From the NCBI GenBank assembly GCA_002399735.1, contig DHEF01000048.1, positions 1 to 40,281 on the forward strand: a DNA stretch of 40,281 nucleotides, read 5' to 3'. The notes below the pieces were generated by a model that was given only the letters and a program-made list of their open reading frames with translations, did not search any database and was not told where the DNA came from. A program made the position numbers and the translations under genes. The stretch comes from Chitinophagaceae bacterium UBA4857. GTDB lineage: Bacteria > Bacteroidota > Bacteroidia > Chitinophagales > Chitinophagaceae. Below, piece after piece: positions 33,034 to 40,133 of this stretch; within the stretch, counting starts at the first letter, position 1, and each line of letters opens with the position of its first letter.

Positions 33034-34932
33034 ATGAAAAAATTAATTGTCCTTCTTACGTTATCATTTATAACAATAAGCGTTTTTGCCCAACAACATG
33101 TACGTAACTTAATACCACAGCCGGTTTCGGTTACCGAAAAAAACGGAACATTGGTATTAAACGCACTTAGTAAAGTAGCATACAGCGATGCTAAACTGGC
33201 CGACCTTGCCAATCAGCTACAAAAAAAGTTAAGTAATGCTAATACAACAAGGGCAACAATGGCCAAACAAAAGCCGGCTAATGCTAAATTGTTTTTAACG
33301 CTGATTAATGATAATACTATTAAAAAAGACGGCTACAGTTTAGATGTTAATGCAAGCGGCGTTACTATTAAAGCAAATGAACCCTCCGGTATATTTTATG
33401 GCTTGCAAACCTTGTATCAATTATTTGATAAAAGTTTTATAAAACCTGCAACAGCAAAAGAGCAAATCTGGCGTTTATCTTATGTTACTATACAAGATCA
33501 TCCCCGCTTTCAATGGCGTGGTTTAATGCTGGATGTATCCCGCCACTTTTTTACCAAAGACGAGGTAAAACGTTTTATTGATGATATGGTTAAGTATAAA
33601 TTCAATACACTGCACTGGCATTTAACCGATGACCAGGGTTGGCGTATTGAAATTAAAAGTTATCCTAAACTAACATCGGTTGGTGCATGGAATGTAAAAC
33701 GTGAAGGCCGCTTTGGCACTTTTGCCGAACCAACAGACGATGAACCCCGCAACTATGGCGGCTTTTATACACAAGAAGATATTAAAGAGATTGTACAATA
33801 TGCTGCCGAACGGTTTGTAGATATTGTACCTGAAATTGACGTTCCGGGTCATAGTCTGGCTGCATTAGCCGCTTACCCGGAGTTAAGTTGCACACCCGGT
33901 AATTACAAAGTAAACAGTGGCGAAAAGTTTATGATATGGCCCGGTGGAGGTCAGCACTTTTATGGGTTGATTGATAATACACTTTGTCCGGCTAATGAAA
34001 AAGTGTACGAATTTTTAGATAAAGTATTTGGCGAAGTAGCGGCACTTTTTCCCGCAGAATACATACACATGGGCGGTGACGAAACTGCTCGCAACTTTTG
34101 GGAAAAAAGCGAACAGATAAAAATGTTAATGCAGGAAAAAGGATTAAAAAACCTGGATGAAGTACAAAGCTATTTTGTAAAAAGAGTAGAAAAAATAATA
34201 GAATCCAAGGGGAAAAAAATGATTGGCTGGGACGAAATTTTACAAGGCGGCCTACCTCCCAATGCTGCTGTAATGAGCTGGCAGGGTATGAAAGGTGGCA
34301 TTGAAGCTGCTAAACAAGGCCGCAAAGTAGTAATGACACCAACCGATTTTGTGTACCTTGATTATATGCAGGGCGACCCTGTGATAGAAGCACCGGTGTA
34401 TGCATCATTACGGTTAAAAAAAAGCTACCAGTTTGAACCGGTACCGGAAGGTGTGGATGCTAATTTAATTTTAGGCGGACAAGGTAATTTATGGGTAGAA
34501 CAGATTTATAACCTGCGCCAGGTGCAATACATGATATGGCCAAGAGCATTTGCAGTGGCAGAAATATTATGGTCGCCAAAAGGAACGAAAGATTTTAATG
34601 GCTTTGTAAAACGAGTTGAAAAACATTTTGAACGCTTGGATGCAGCCGAAACCAAATACAGTCCCGCTATATATGACCCTGAATTTAAAGTAGCTAAAAA
34701 GGACTCCAACAGCGTATTGGTAACTTTAATACCGGAGATTGAAGGATTAGATTTTCATTACAGTTTTGATAACTCTTTTCCCGATAAATTTTACCCGGTA
34801 TATAAAGAACCATTATTAGTACCAAAAGATGCACAAACTTTTCGTGTTATAAGTTACAGAGATGGTAAGCCCATTGGCCGCATGATTATTATGCCGGTGG
34901 AGGAGTTGAAAAAAAGAGCAGGGATTAAATAA
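33034..34932 (+). CDS. Beta-N-acetylhexosaminidase, GH20
   Basis: This removes terminal beta-linked GlcNAc/GalNAc from glycans by substrate-assisted catalysis. The 632-residue protein has a signal peptide (residues 1 to about 20, ending VFAQ), then a GH20b domain (about 25-145; GYSLDVNASGVTIKA, GIFYGLQTLYQLF). The GH20 barrel (about 150-500) contains RGLMLDVSRHFF, HWHLTDDQGWRIEIKSYP and DVPGHSLAALAAYPEL. It also carries the catalytic pair Asp349-Glu350 in MGGDETARNFW. A C-terminal beta domain follows. It is predicted periplasmic or outer-membrane exposed, with no lipobox seen. It stands alone, so a role in peptidoglycan or chitin recycling is possible but not supported by neighbours. Confidence 0.93.
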   Translation: MKKLIVLLTLSFITISVFAQQHVRNLIPQPVSVTEKNGTLVLNALSKVAYSDAKLADLANQLQKKLSNANTTRATMAKQKPANAKLFLTLINDNTIKKDGYSLDVNASGVTIKANEPSGIFYGLQTLYQLFDKSFIKPATAKEQIWRLSYVTIQDHPRFQWRGLMLDVSRHFFTKDEVKRFIDDMVKYKFNTLHWHLTDDQGWRIEIKSYPKLTSVGAWNVKREGRFGTFAEPTDDEPRNYGGFYTQEDIKEIVQYAAERFVDIVPEIDVPGHSLAALAAYPELSCTPGNYKVNSGEKFMIWPGGGQHFYGLIDNTLCPANEKVYEFLDKVFGEVAALFPAEYIHMGGDETARNFWEKSEQIKMLMQEKGLKNLDEVQSYFVKRVEKIIESKGKKMIGWDEILQGGLPPNAAVMSWQGMKGGIEAAKQGRKVVMTPTDFVYLDYMQGDPVIEAPVYASLRLKKSYQFEPVPEGVDANLILGGQGNLWVEQIYNLRQVQYMIWPRAFAVAEILWSPKGTKDFNGFVKRVEKHFERLDAAETKYSPAIYDPEFKVAKKDSNSVLVTLIPEIEGLDFHYSFDNSFPDKFYPVYKEPLLVPKDAQTFRVISYRDGKPIGRMIIMPVEELKKRAGIK

Positions 34933-34967
34933 TGTGCTAATTAAGATTTTCGATAAAGTAGGAAACC

Positions 34968-35053
34968 AACATAATGCCCCATAGAATTACCGGACGTAGA
35001 AGAGTGCGACGCAACCAAAGTTCAATCAAGGGAGGGACGTTGGTAAACAAAAA
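34968..35053 (+). repeat. Dispersed modular repeat, copy C (short form, A-type right end)
   Basis: Order: ACATAATGCCCCATAGAATT, ACCGGACGTA, then directly the core AGAGTGCGACGCAA (35001-35014; the preceding A is shared), CCAAAGTTCAATCAAGGG and AGGGACGTTGGTAAACAAAAA. The left end matches copies B, D and E, while the right end matches copy A2. The middle segment is missing. Confidence 0.72.
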
Positions 35054-35128
35054 TAAAACTTGCATAATTGTACTCTAAAGACTCTTTAGATTCCCGAGTA
35101 AAACGAAGGGAAGGAGCAAAGCTGGTAT

Positions 35129-35165
35129 GATGGCTAGTAGTAATGCAGCTGGTAATAAAAAATAA
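35129..35165 (+). repeat. Dispersed modular repeat, partial copy G (right end)
   Basis: GATGGCTAGTAGTAATGCAG followed by CTGGTAATAAAAAATAA matches only the right end of copies B and F (GATGATAGTAGTAATGCAG, CTGGTAACATAAAAA). Confidence 0.55.
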
Positions 35166-35244
35166 TAGCTGATATTTTAAGTACAAGATATTGCAGTGAG
35201 GGTATGCGTTCCAATTTTCCACTAATCCTTACTACCTTAGCTAA

Positions 35245-38200
35245 ATGAATAAAGAGCTATTGCTGCAACAGTTTAATACTGCTTATGAAAAGCTAAATCC
35301 GCAACAACAATTAGCCGTAAATACCATTGAAGGGCCGGTAATGGTGATAGCCGGACCTGGTACCGGAAAAACACAGATACTGGCCAGCCGTATTGGTAAA
35401 ATTTTATTAGATACCGATGCCCTGCCCGATAATATACTTTGCTTAACCTACACCGATGCCGGTGTGGTAGCTATGCGTAAAAGACTGCAACAGTTTATTG
35501 GTCCCGATGCTTATAAAGTAAACATTTATACTTTCCACGCATTTTGTAACGATATAATTCAGGATAACCTACCGCTGTTTGAAAAAAACACCTTAGATCC
35601 TATTTCCGATTTAGAAAAAATAGAATTATTTAAAGAACTGATTGATTCGTTTACAAAAGAAAATCCCTTAAAGCGTTACCGTGGCGATGTGTATTATGAA
35701 GTAAAAAACCTGCAGCAGCTTTTCAGTAATATGAAAAGAGAAGGTTGGACACCGGAAAGAATTAATACCGCTATCGATGCTTACCTGGCTGACCTGCCTA
35801 ACCGGGATGAATTTATTTACAAACGAAAATTTAAAGAGTTTAATGTTGGCGATGTAAAACAGAATAAGATTGATGAAGAAAAGGAGCGCATGGATAAACT
35901 GCGGGCTGCCGTAAACGAGTTTGACAATTTTCAGGCTTTAATGCGTAAAAAAAACCGTTACGATTTTGATGATATGATTAACTGGGTTATTAAAGCGTTT
36001 GAAGAAAATAATAACCTGTTGATGAATTACCAGGAACGTTTTCAATACATACTGGTTGATGAATACCAGGATACCAGCGGTACACAAAACAAACTGGTAG
36101 AACTGTTGATTAATTATTGGGATACACCCAACATATTTGTAGTGGGTGATGATGACCAGAGCATCTATCGTTTCCAGGGGGCTAACGTAGAAAATATGTT
36201 ACACTTTGCTAATAGTTACAGCCACAGTTTACAAAGAGTAGTGCTTACTAGCAACTACCGGTCTACACAACCTATTTTAGATATATCGAAAACACTGATT
36301 GATAAAAACGAGGACAGGTTGATTACAAAAATGGGCAACCTGAGTAAAGACCTGGAAGCCGCAAATATTAGCCTGAAGCCATTGTTAAACCAGCCTGTTA
36401 TACGGGAGTACCAGAGCCAGCAGCAGGAAATGATGGGTATTGCCAAAGCAGTACAACATTTGATTGAAGTGGAGGATATTGTACCGGGCCGCATTGGTAT
36501 TATTTATAAAGAAAATAAATACGGCGAAGAAATAGCCCAATACTTACAGCAGATAAATATTCCGGTGTACAGTAAACGTCATATTAATTTGCTTGATTTA
36601 CCGCTGGCACAAAAAATATTATTGTTTTTAAAATACCTGGAAGCAGAACATGACACTAGTTACGGAGGCGATGAAATGTTGTTTGAAATATTACACTTTG
36701 ATTGGTTTGGTATTCCGGCAATTGAAGTGGCAAAAATTACGATAGAAGTTTCCAATACAAGAATTAAAGGCGAAACCAATTCTATCCGTAAGTCATTAAT
36801 GGAGAAAAATAATGCACCGGCAAAGGACCTGTTTACACCCAATGCACATGAAGGTTTATTAAAAGCCGGTAAAATAGTTGACAAACTTATTGCCGATGTA
36901 CCCAATGTAACCTTACAGCAATTATTTGAAAACGTAATACGCGATACAGGTATATTAAGTATTGTAATGAAAAGTGCCGACAAACATCGTCAGTTACAAA
37001 TATTGACAGCCTTGTTTGATTTTATTAAAGAAGAAACACGCCGTAATCCCAGGCTTAACCTTGCCGATTTAATAAAGCTGATTGCTTTAATGGAAAAGGA
37101 AAACATTGCTTTACCATTGGTGCAGGTAAGTGGCAGCGAAAAAGGCGTTAACCTGATGACAGCACATGGCTCCAAAGGCTTAGAGTTCGAATATGTTTTT
37201 GTAACCGGCACCAACTCGGCCTTCTGGGAAAAGAAACGCAAACCCGCCGGTGGTTATAAACTACCCGATACCATATTTGAAGCCGCAGCATCCGGCGATG
37301 ATTTGGAAGAACTGCGTCGTTTGTTTTTTGTGGCCCTAACCCGTGCCGAAAAACACTTGTACATTTCGTATAGCAAATTGCGTAACGATGGTAAGGACAT
37401 GGAGCCATCTATGTTTATTGCAGAAATACAGGATAAACATGCGCTTGCTGTGGAGAAAATGATATTGGACGAGGAAGTGCTTGCCGAATTTGCCTCTTTG
37501 CAATTTGCAGATAATATGGCACCTGAAATAATACACATGGAAGAAGAAGTAATTACCAGACTGTTGGATAAATTCACCATGAATGTTACGGCACTAAACA
37601 ATTACCTGAAATGCCCGTTGGAGTTTTATTTTAAAAACCTCATTCGTATTCCATCGCCACGGAACGAGGCAACAGAGTTTGGGTCTTCCATTCACTATGC
37701 ATTGGAAAGCCTGTTTAGAAAAATGCAGGAAAGCGGTACCGAGACTTTTCACAATAAAGAAACCTTTATTGCCGATTTTGATTGGTTTATGCGTCGCCAC
37801 CGGGAAAGTTTTACAAAAGAACAGTTTAATCGCCGGATGGAATATGGCCACGAAGTATTGACCAACTATTACGATACCTACATCAATACGTTTAATAAAA
37901 TTGTAGCCATCGAAAGACGCATCAGCAAAGTTGTGGTAAACAATGTGCCGTTGAAAGGCAATCTGGATAAAATTGAGTTTGACGGTAAATTTGTAACAGT
38001 AGTAGATTATAAAACCGGTGATCCGGATAAAGCCTTGCCTAAATTAAAAGGCCCGTCCGATAAAGAACCTAACGGCGGGGATTACTGGCGTCAGGCAGTG
38101 TTTTATAAAATACTGGTAGATAATTACGAACAAAAAGAATGGAAAGTAATCAGTACCGTTTTTGATTTTATTGAACCCGATAAAAAGAAAAATTACCGCC

Positions 38201-38397
38201 GCGAAAAAGTTACTATTACGCCGGAAGATATACAAGCAGTAACCGACCAGATAAAAAAGGTTTGGGATAAAATACAACAACGTGATTTTTACACCGGTTG
38301 TGGCAGTGCCGATTGTTTATGGTGTAATTTTGTAAAAACAAATAATCTTGCAGTGGCTTTACACACCATTGAGGAAACTGAAACCGAACAGGAATAA
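35245..38397 (+). CDS. UvrD/PcrA-type helicase fused to an Fe-S PD-(D/E)XK nuclease domain
   Basis: This is a 1050-residue SF1A helicase-nuclease related to UvrD/AdnAB/AddAB-type repair enzymes. Helicase motifs run in order: Q motif LNPQQQLAV (17-25), Walker A AGPGTGKT (36-43), LTYTDAGVVAMRKRL, DEYQD (about 271-276), VVGDDDQSIYRFQGA, LTSNYRSTQPIL, TAHGSKGLEFEYVFV, and FVALTRAE near 694. The C-terminal domain (about 780-1035) is a RecB-like nuclease: Cys790 (LKCPLEFYF), a late DYKTG at 921-925, and Cys1019, Cys1024 and Cys1027. The 1+3 Cys layout is that of the 4Fe-4S staple in AddB, Cas4 and Dna2. It probably acts in double-strand-break repair. The SET gene starts one base after its stop. Confidence 0.88.
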   Translation: MNKELLLQQFNTAYEKLNPQQQLAVNTIEGPVMVIAGPGTGKTQILASRIGKILLDTDALPDNILCLTYTDAGVVAMRKRLQQFIGPDAYKVNIYTFHAFCNDIIQDNLPLFEKNTLDPISDLEKIELFKELIDSFTKENPLKRYRGDVYYEVKNLQQLFSNMKREGWTPERINTAIDAYLADLPNRDEFIYKRKFKEFNVGDVKQNKIDEEKERMDKLRAAVNEFDNFQALMRKKNRYDFDDMINWVIKAFEENNNLLMNYQERFQYILVDEYQDTSGTQNKLVELLINYWDTPNIFVVGDDDQSIYRFQGANVENMLHFANSYSHSLQRVVLTSNYRSTQPILDISKTLIDKNEDRLITKMGNLSKDLEAANISLKPLLNQPVIREYQSQQQEMMGIAKAVQHLIEVEDIVPGRIGIIYKENKYGEEIAQYLQQINIPVYSKRHINLLDLPLAQKILLFLKYLEAEHDTSYGGDEMLFEILHFDWFGIPAIEVAKITIEVSNTRIKGETNSIRKSLMEKNNAPAKDLFTPNAHEGLLKAGKIVDKLIADVPNVTLQQLFENVIRDTGILSIVMKSADKHRQLQILTALFDFIKEETRRNPRLNLADLIKLIALMEKENIALPLVQVSGSEKGVNLMTAHGSKGLEFEYVFVTGTNSAFWEKKRKPAGGYKLPDTIFEAAASGDDLEELRRLFFVALTRAEKHLYISYSKLRNDGKDMEPSMFIAEIQDKHALAVEKMILDEEVLAEFASLQFADNMAPEIIHMEEEVITRLLDKFTMNVTALNNYLKCPLEFYFKNLIRIPSPRNEATEFGSSIHYALESLFRKMQESGTETFHNKETFIADFDWFMRRHRESFTKEQFNRRMEYGHEVLTNYYDTYINTFNKIVAIERRISKVVVNNVPLKGNLDKIEFDGKFVTVVDYKTGDPDKALPKLKGPSDKEPNGGDYWRQAVFYKILVDNYEQKEWKVISTVFDFIEPDKKKNYRREKVTITPEDIQAVTDQIKKVWDKIQQRDFYTGCGSADCLWCNFVKTNNLAVALHTIEETETEQE

Positions 38398-38398
38398 G

Positions 38399-38839
38399 AT
38401 GGCTACAAAAAAACAACCCATTATTACACCGGTCTATAAAATTATCTATCCCGTTAAAGTGGCTAAAAGCAAAATAGCGGGTACTGGGGCTTACGCATTA
38501 CAGGCAATACCTGCACGCAAAAAAATTGGCGACCTGGGTGGTATTATCATTACCATGAAAGAAGCGACACAACTGGTAAAAGATGTTAAGGTCATTAATA
38601 TGGTAGAGCTAAATGACAAGTATGCTTTAAACGCATCTGCCAACCCTAACGATATGCGATTTATTAATCATTCTTGTGACCCAAATACGTACATGCGTGT
38701 GTTAAGTAATCGGGTTGAGTTTTATGCGCTGCGTAACATACATAAAAATGAAGAGTTGAGTTGCGACTATGGCGAAACACATCACGAAGGAACATTGCCT
38801 TGTAAATGTGGCGCTAAAAATTGCAGAGGATTTATTTAA
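38399..38839 (+). CDS. SET-domain protein (putative lysine methyltransferase)
   Basis: The protein has 146 residues from the ATG at 38399. SET motifs are present in order: the SAM-binding GTGAYALQAIPA near the N-terminus (about 28-39), the knot-forming RFINHSCDPNTYM (Asn90-His91-Ser92-Cys93), and ELSCDYGE with the catalytic-type Tyr. The C-terminus carries the post-SET pattern CKCGAKNCRGF, whose three Cys would complete a zinc site with Cys93. Proteins of this kind methylate lysines using SAM. The target in bacteria is not known, and small bacterial SET proteins are rarely characterised. An upstream extension to 38348 overlaps the helicase and lacks family features. It is co-transcribed with the helicase (1-base gap) and the GNAT gene (5-base gap). 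Confidence 0.88.
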   Translation: MATKKQPIITPVYKIIYPVKVAKSKIAGTGAYALQAIPARKKIGDLGGIIITMKEATQLVKDVKVINMVELNDKYALNASANPNDMRFINHSCDPNTYMRVLSNRVEFYALRNIHKNEELSCDYGETHHEGTLPCKCGAKNCRGFI

Positions 38840-38844
38840 ACACC

Positions 38845-39339
38845 ATGACAGACAATATAGAAATAAGAAAAGTACAACCAACCGATAACCAAATATTGGC
38901 ATCACTAATACGTAAAGTATTTGAGGAGCATGATGCGCCAACACAAAACACAGTTTACAGTGATCCCACAACTGATCACTTGTTCGAGCTATTTAATGTC
39001 CCCAACGCAGTATTGTGGGTAGCCCTGCTCAATAATAATATTGCAGGTTGTGCCGGTATTTATCCAACCGAAGGATTACCATCAGCCCATGCCGAGTTGG
39101 TAAAAATTTATTTATCGGCTCAAAGCCGTGGCAAGGGTATTGGTAAAGCATTAATTAAACAATGTTTTGTATCGGCAAAAAACTTTGGCTATACACATTT
39201 GTATTTAGAAAGTATGCCAGAGTTTGCAACAGCAGTAAACATGTATAAAAAATTAGGCTTCACAAATTTGCCTGCGGCCATGGGTAATTCAGGTCATACG
39301 GCTTGTGATATATGGATGATAAAAAAGCTTTCATCCTGA
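38845..39339 (+). CDS. GNAT-family N-acetyltransferase
   Basis: The protein has 164 residues from the ATG at 38845 (MTDNIEIRKVQPTDN). It is a GNAT fold that transfers acetyl from acetyl-CoA to an amine. Motif A is visible as HAELVKIYLSAQSRGKGIGK with the R/Q-x-x-G-x-G loop, and motif B as HLYLESMPEFATAVNMYKKLGF. The substrate is unknown. It is third in the helicase-SET-GNAT unit. Unusually, its last codons and stop (39337-39339) lie inside the hairpin terminator, in the loop segment TCATCCTGAG, so the C-terminal KKLSS is encoded by the repeat-like element. Confidence 0.88.
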   Translation: MTDNIEIRKVQPTDNQILASLIRKVFEEHDAPTQNTVYSDPTTDHLFELFNVPNAVLWVALLNNNIAGCAGIYPTEGLPSAHAELVKIYLSAQSRGKGIGKALIKQCFVSAKNFGYTHLYLESMPEFATAVNMYKKLGFTNLPAAMGNSGHTACDIWMIKKLSS

Positions 39340-39355
39340 GCTTGACAGCTTTTTT
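39321..39355. terminator. Hairpin terminator overlapping the GNAT stop codon
   Basis: AAAAAAGCT (39321-39329) and AGCTTTTTT (39347-39355) form a 9-bp stem with a 17-nt loop containing TCATCCTGAGCTTGAC. A- and T-run feet permit termination in both directions, serving the plus-strand GNAT gene and the convergent phosphoesterase gene. The loop repeats the sequence in the terminator loop at 6682-6703. Confidence 0.8.
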
Positions 39356-39384
39356 ACTTTTGTCTTTTTAATTTTTACTTTCTA

Positions 39385-39879
39385 TTACCGCATCCCCAAT
39401 TCAATCACCACACAATCTTTAATAGCGGTACCGTCAATAACAAAACGTATAAGGGTTCGCATTTTATGCCAGCCTTGTTTGCCCGCGGCACCGGCATTCA
39501 TGTGTAAACATTGCAAGGCATCATCATACATTACTTTCAATATATGCGAGTGGCCGCTTATGAACAGTTGTGGTTTGTGCAATTTTATTTCAGGTTTAGT
39601 AGCCGCATTATATTTTGGCGGATAACCTCCAATATGCCGTATCATCACTTTCACCTCTTCACAATCAAACACCAGTTGCTCCGGAAAAAGTGCTCTTATT
39701 TCCTGTCCATCAATATTGCCATATACACCACGCAGCGGTTTTATTTTTTGCAGTTGTTCCACCACATGTAAGTTGCCAAAGTCGCCACCATGCCATATTT
39801 CATCGCATACACTAAGTTGCTGTAAAATATTGTCGTCCATATAACTATGCGTATCCGATATTAACCCGATTGTTTTCAT
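39385..39879 (-). CDS. YfcE/MJ0936-type metallophosphoesterase
   Basis: The protein has 164 residues from the ATG at 39879 (MKTIGLISDTHSYMDD). It is a calcineurin-like phosphoesterase with the two-metal motifs DTH, HGGDFGN, VYGNID, IRHIGGYPP and ISGHSHI, and a closing NAGAAGKQGWHKMRT. Family members hydrolyse phosphodiesters in vitro, and the natural substrate is generally unknown. The length is normal for this family. An upstream TTG start (39891) would add four residues (MQVS) and is unnecessary. It is monocistronic, convergent with the helicase-SET-GNAT operon, and shares the bidirectional terminator. Confidence 0.88.
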   Translation of the reverse strand: MKTIGLISDTHSYMDDNILQQLSVCDEIWHGGDFGNLHVVEQLQKIKPLRGVYGNIDGQEIRALFPEQLVFDCEEVKVMIRHIGGYPPKYNAATKPEIKLHKPQLFISGHSHILKVMYDDALQCLHMNAGAAGKQGWHKMRTLIRFVIDGTAIKDCVVIELGMR

Positions 39880-39995
39880 ACTTACTTGCAAGGTAATGGA
39901 TAAAGCTTAATGCCTAAAGCGGAAAGCTTAAAGCTTGCGTCCTCAACTTTAATAAACTATATGAAACGGTTAAGATTTTAATACGGCTATACTTC

Positions 39996-40015
39996 ATTTC
40001 CAAATCATCAAATTG
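39996..40015 (+). repeat. CATTTCCAAATCATCAAATT module
   Basis: This short AT-rich module also occurs, in variant form, at 26102-26120 and 32950-33000 (plus) and, more loosely, at 18-38, 9088-9125 and 29090-29115 (minus). It lies outside genes every time and is often next to modular-repeat copies. Confidence 0.5.
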
Positions 40016-40027
40016 ATTTTGGGGCTA

Positions 40028-40133
40028 TCAACAGTAGTAACTCCGGTTTCTTACCCCGACTTAGAAAAACAATGCGAAGCATGAGCATTAATTTTTCTTA
40101 ATCGGGGTCAGCAGCAGTTCCGGCTTTTCGTTA
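40028..40133. repeat. Inverted repeat flanked by direct repeats (MITE/REP-like)
   Basis: The arms at 40054-40069 and 40092-40107 are complementary over 16 bases with two mismatches (CCCCGACTTAGAAAAA against TTTTTCTTAATCGGGG). Inside, AATGC and GCATT extend the hairpin. Imperfect direct repeats flank it: TCAACAGTAGTAACTCCGG (from 40028) and TCAGCAGCAGTTCCGG (from 40108), both continuing with TTTC/TTCG and TTA. The whole could be a small mobile or REP-type element. No transposase is nearby. Confidence 0.6.

Larger units (their letters stand above)
34933..35244. other. 312-bp gene-free region with repeat fragments
   Basis: There is no gene here. The region holds modular repeat copy C (34968-35053), a hairpin TCTAAAG-ACT-CTTTAGA (about 35073-35089), and partial copy G (35129-35165). 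The promoter of the helicase operon must lie in the last 100 bases, but I found no exact consensus box. Confidence 0.55.

Noticed and set aside
35245..39339. Anti-phage defence operon
   Set aside because: A helicase-nuclease next to modifying enzymes is suggestive, but the helicase looks like a chromosomal repair type, and no toxin, sensor or mobile-element context is present. I keep it only as an unusual operon.
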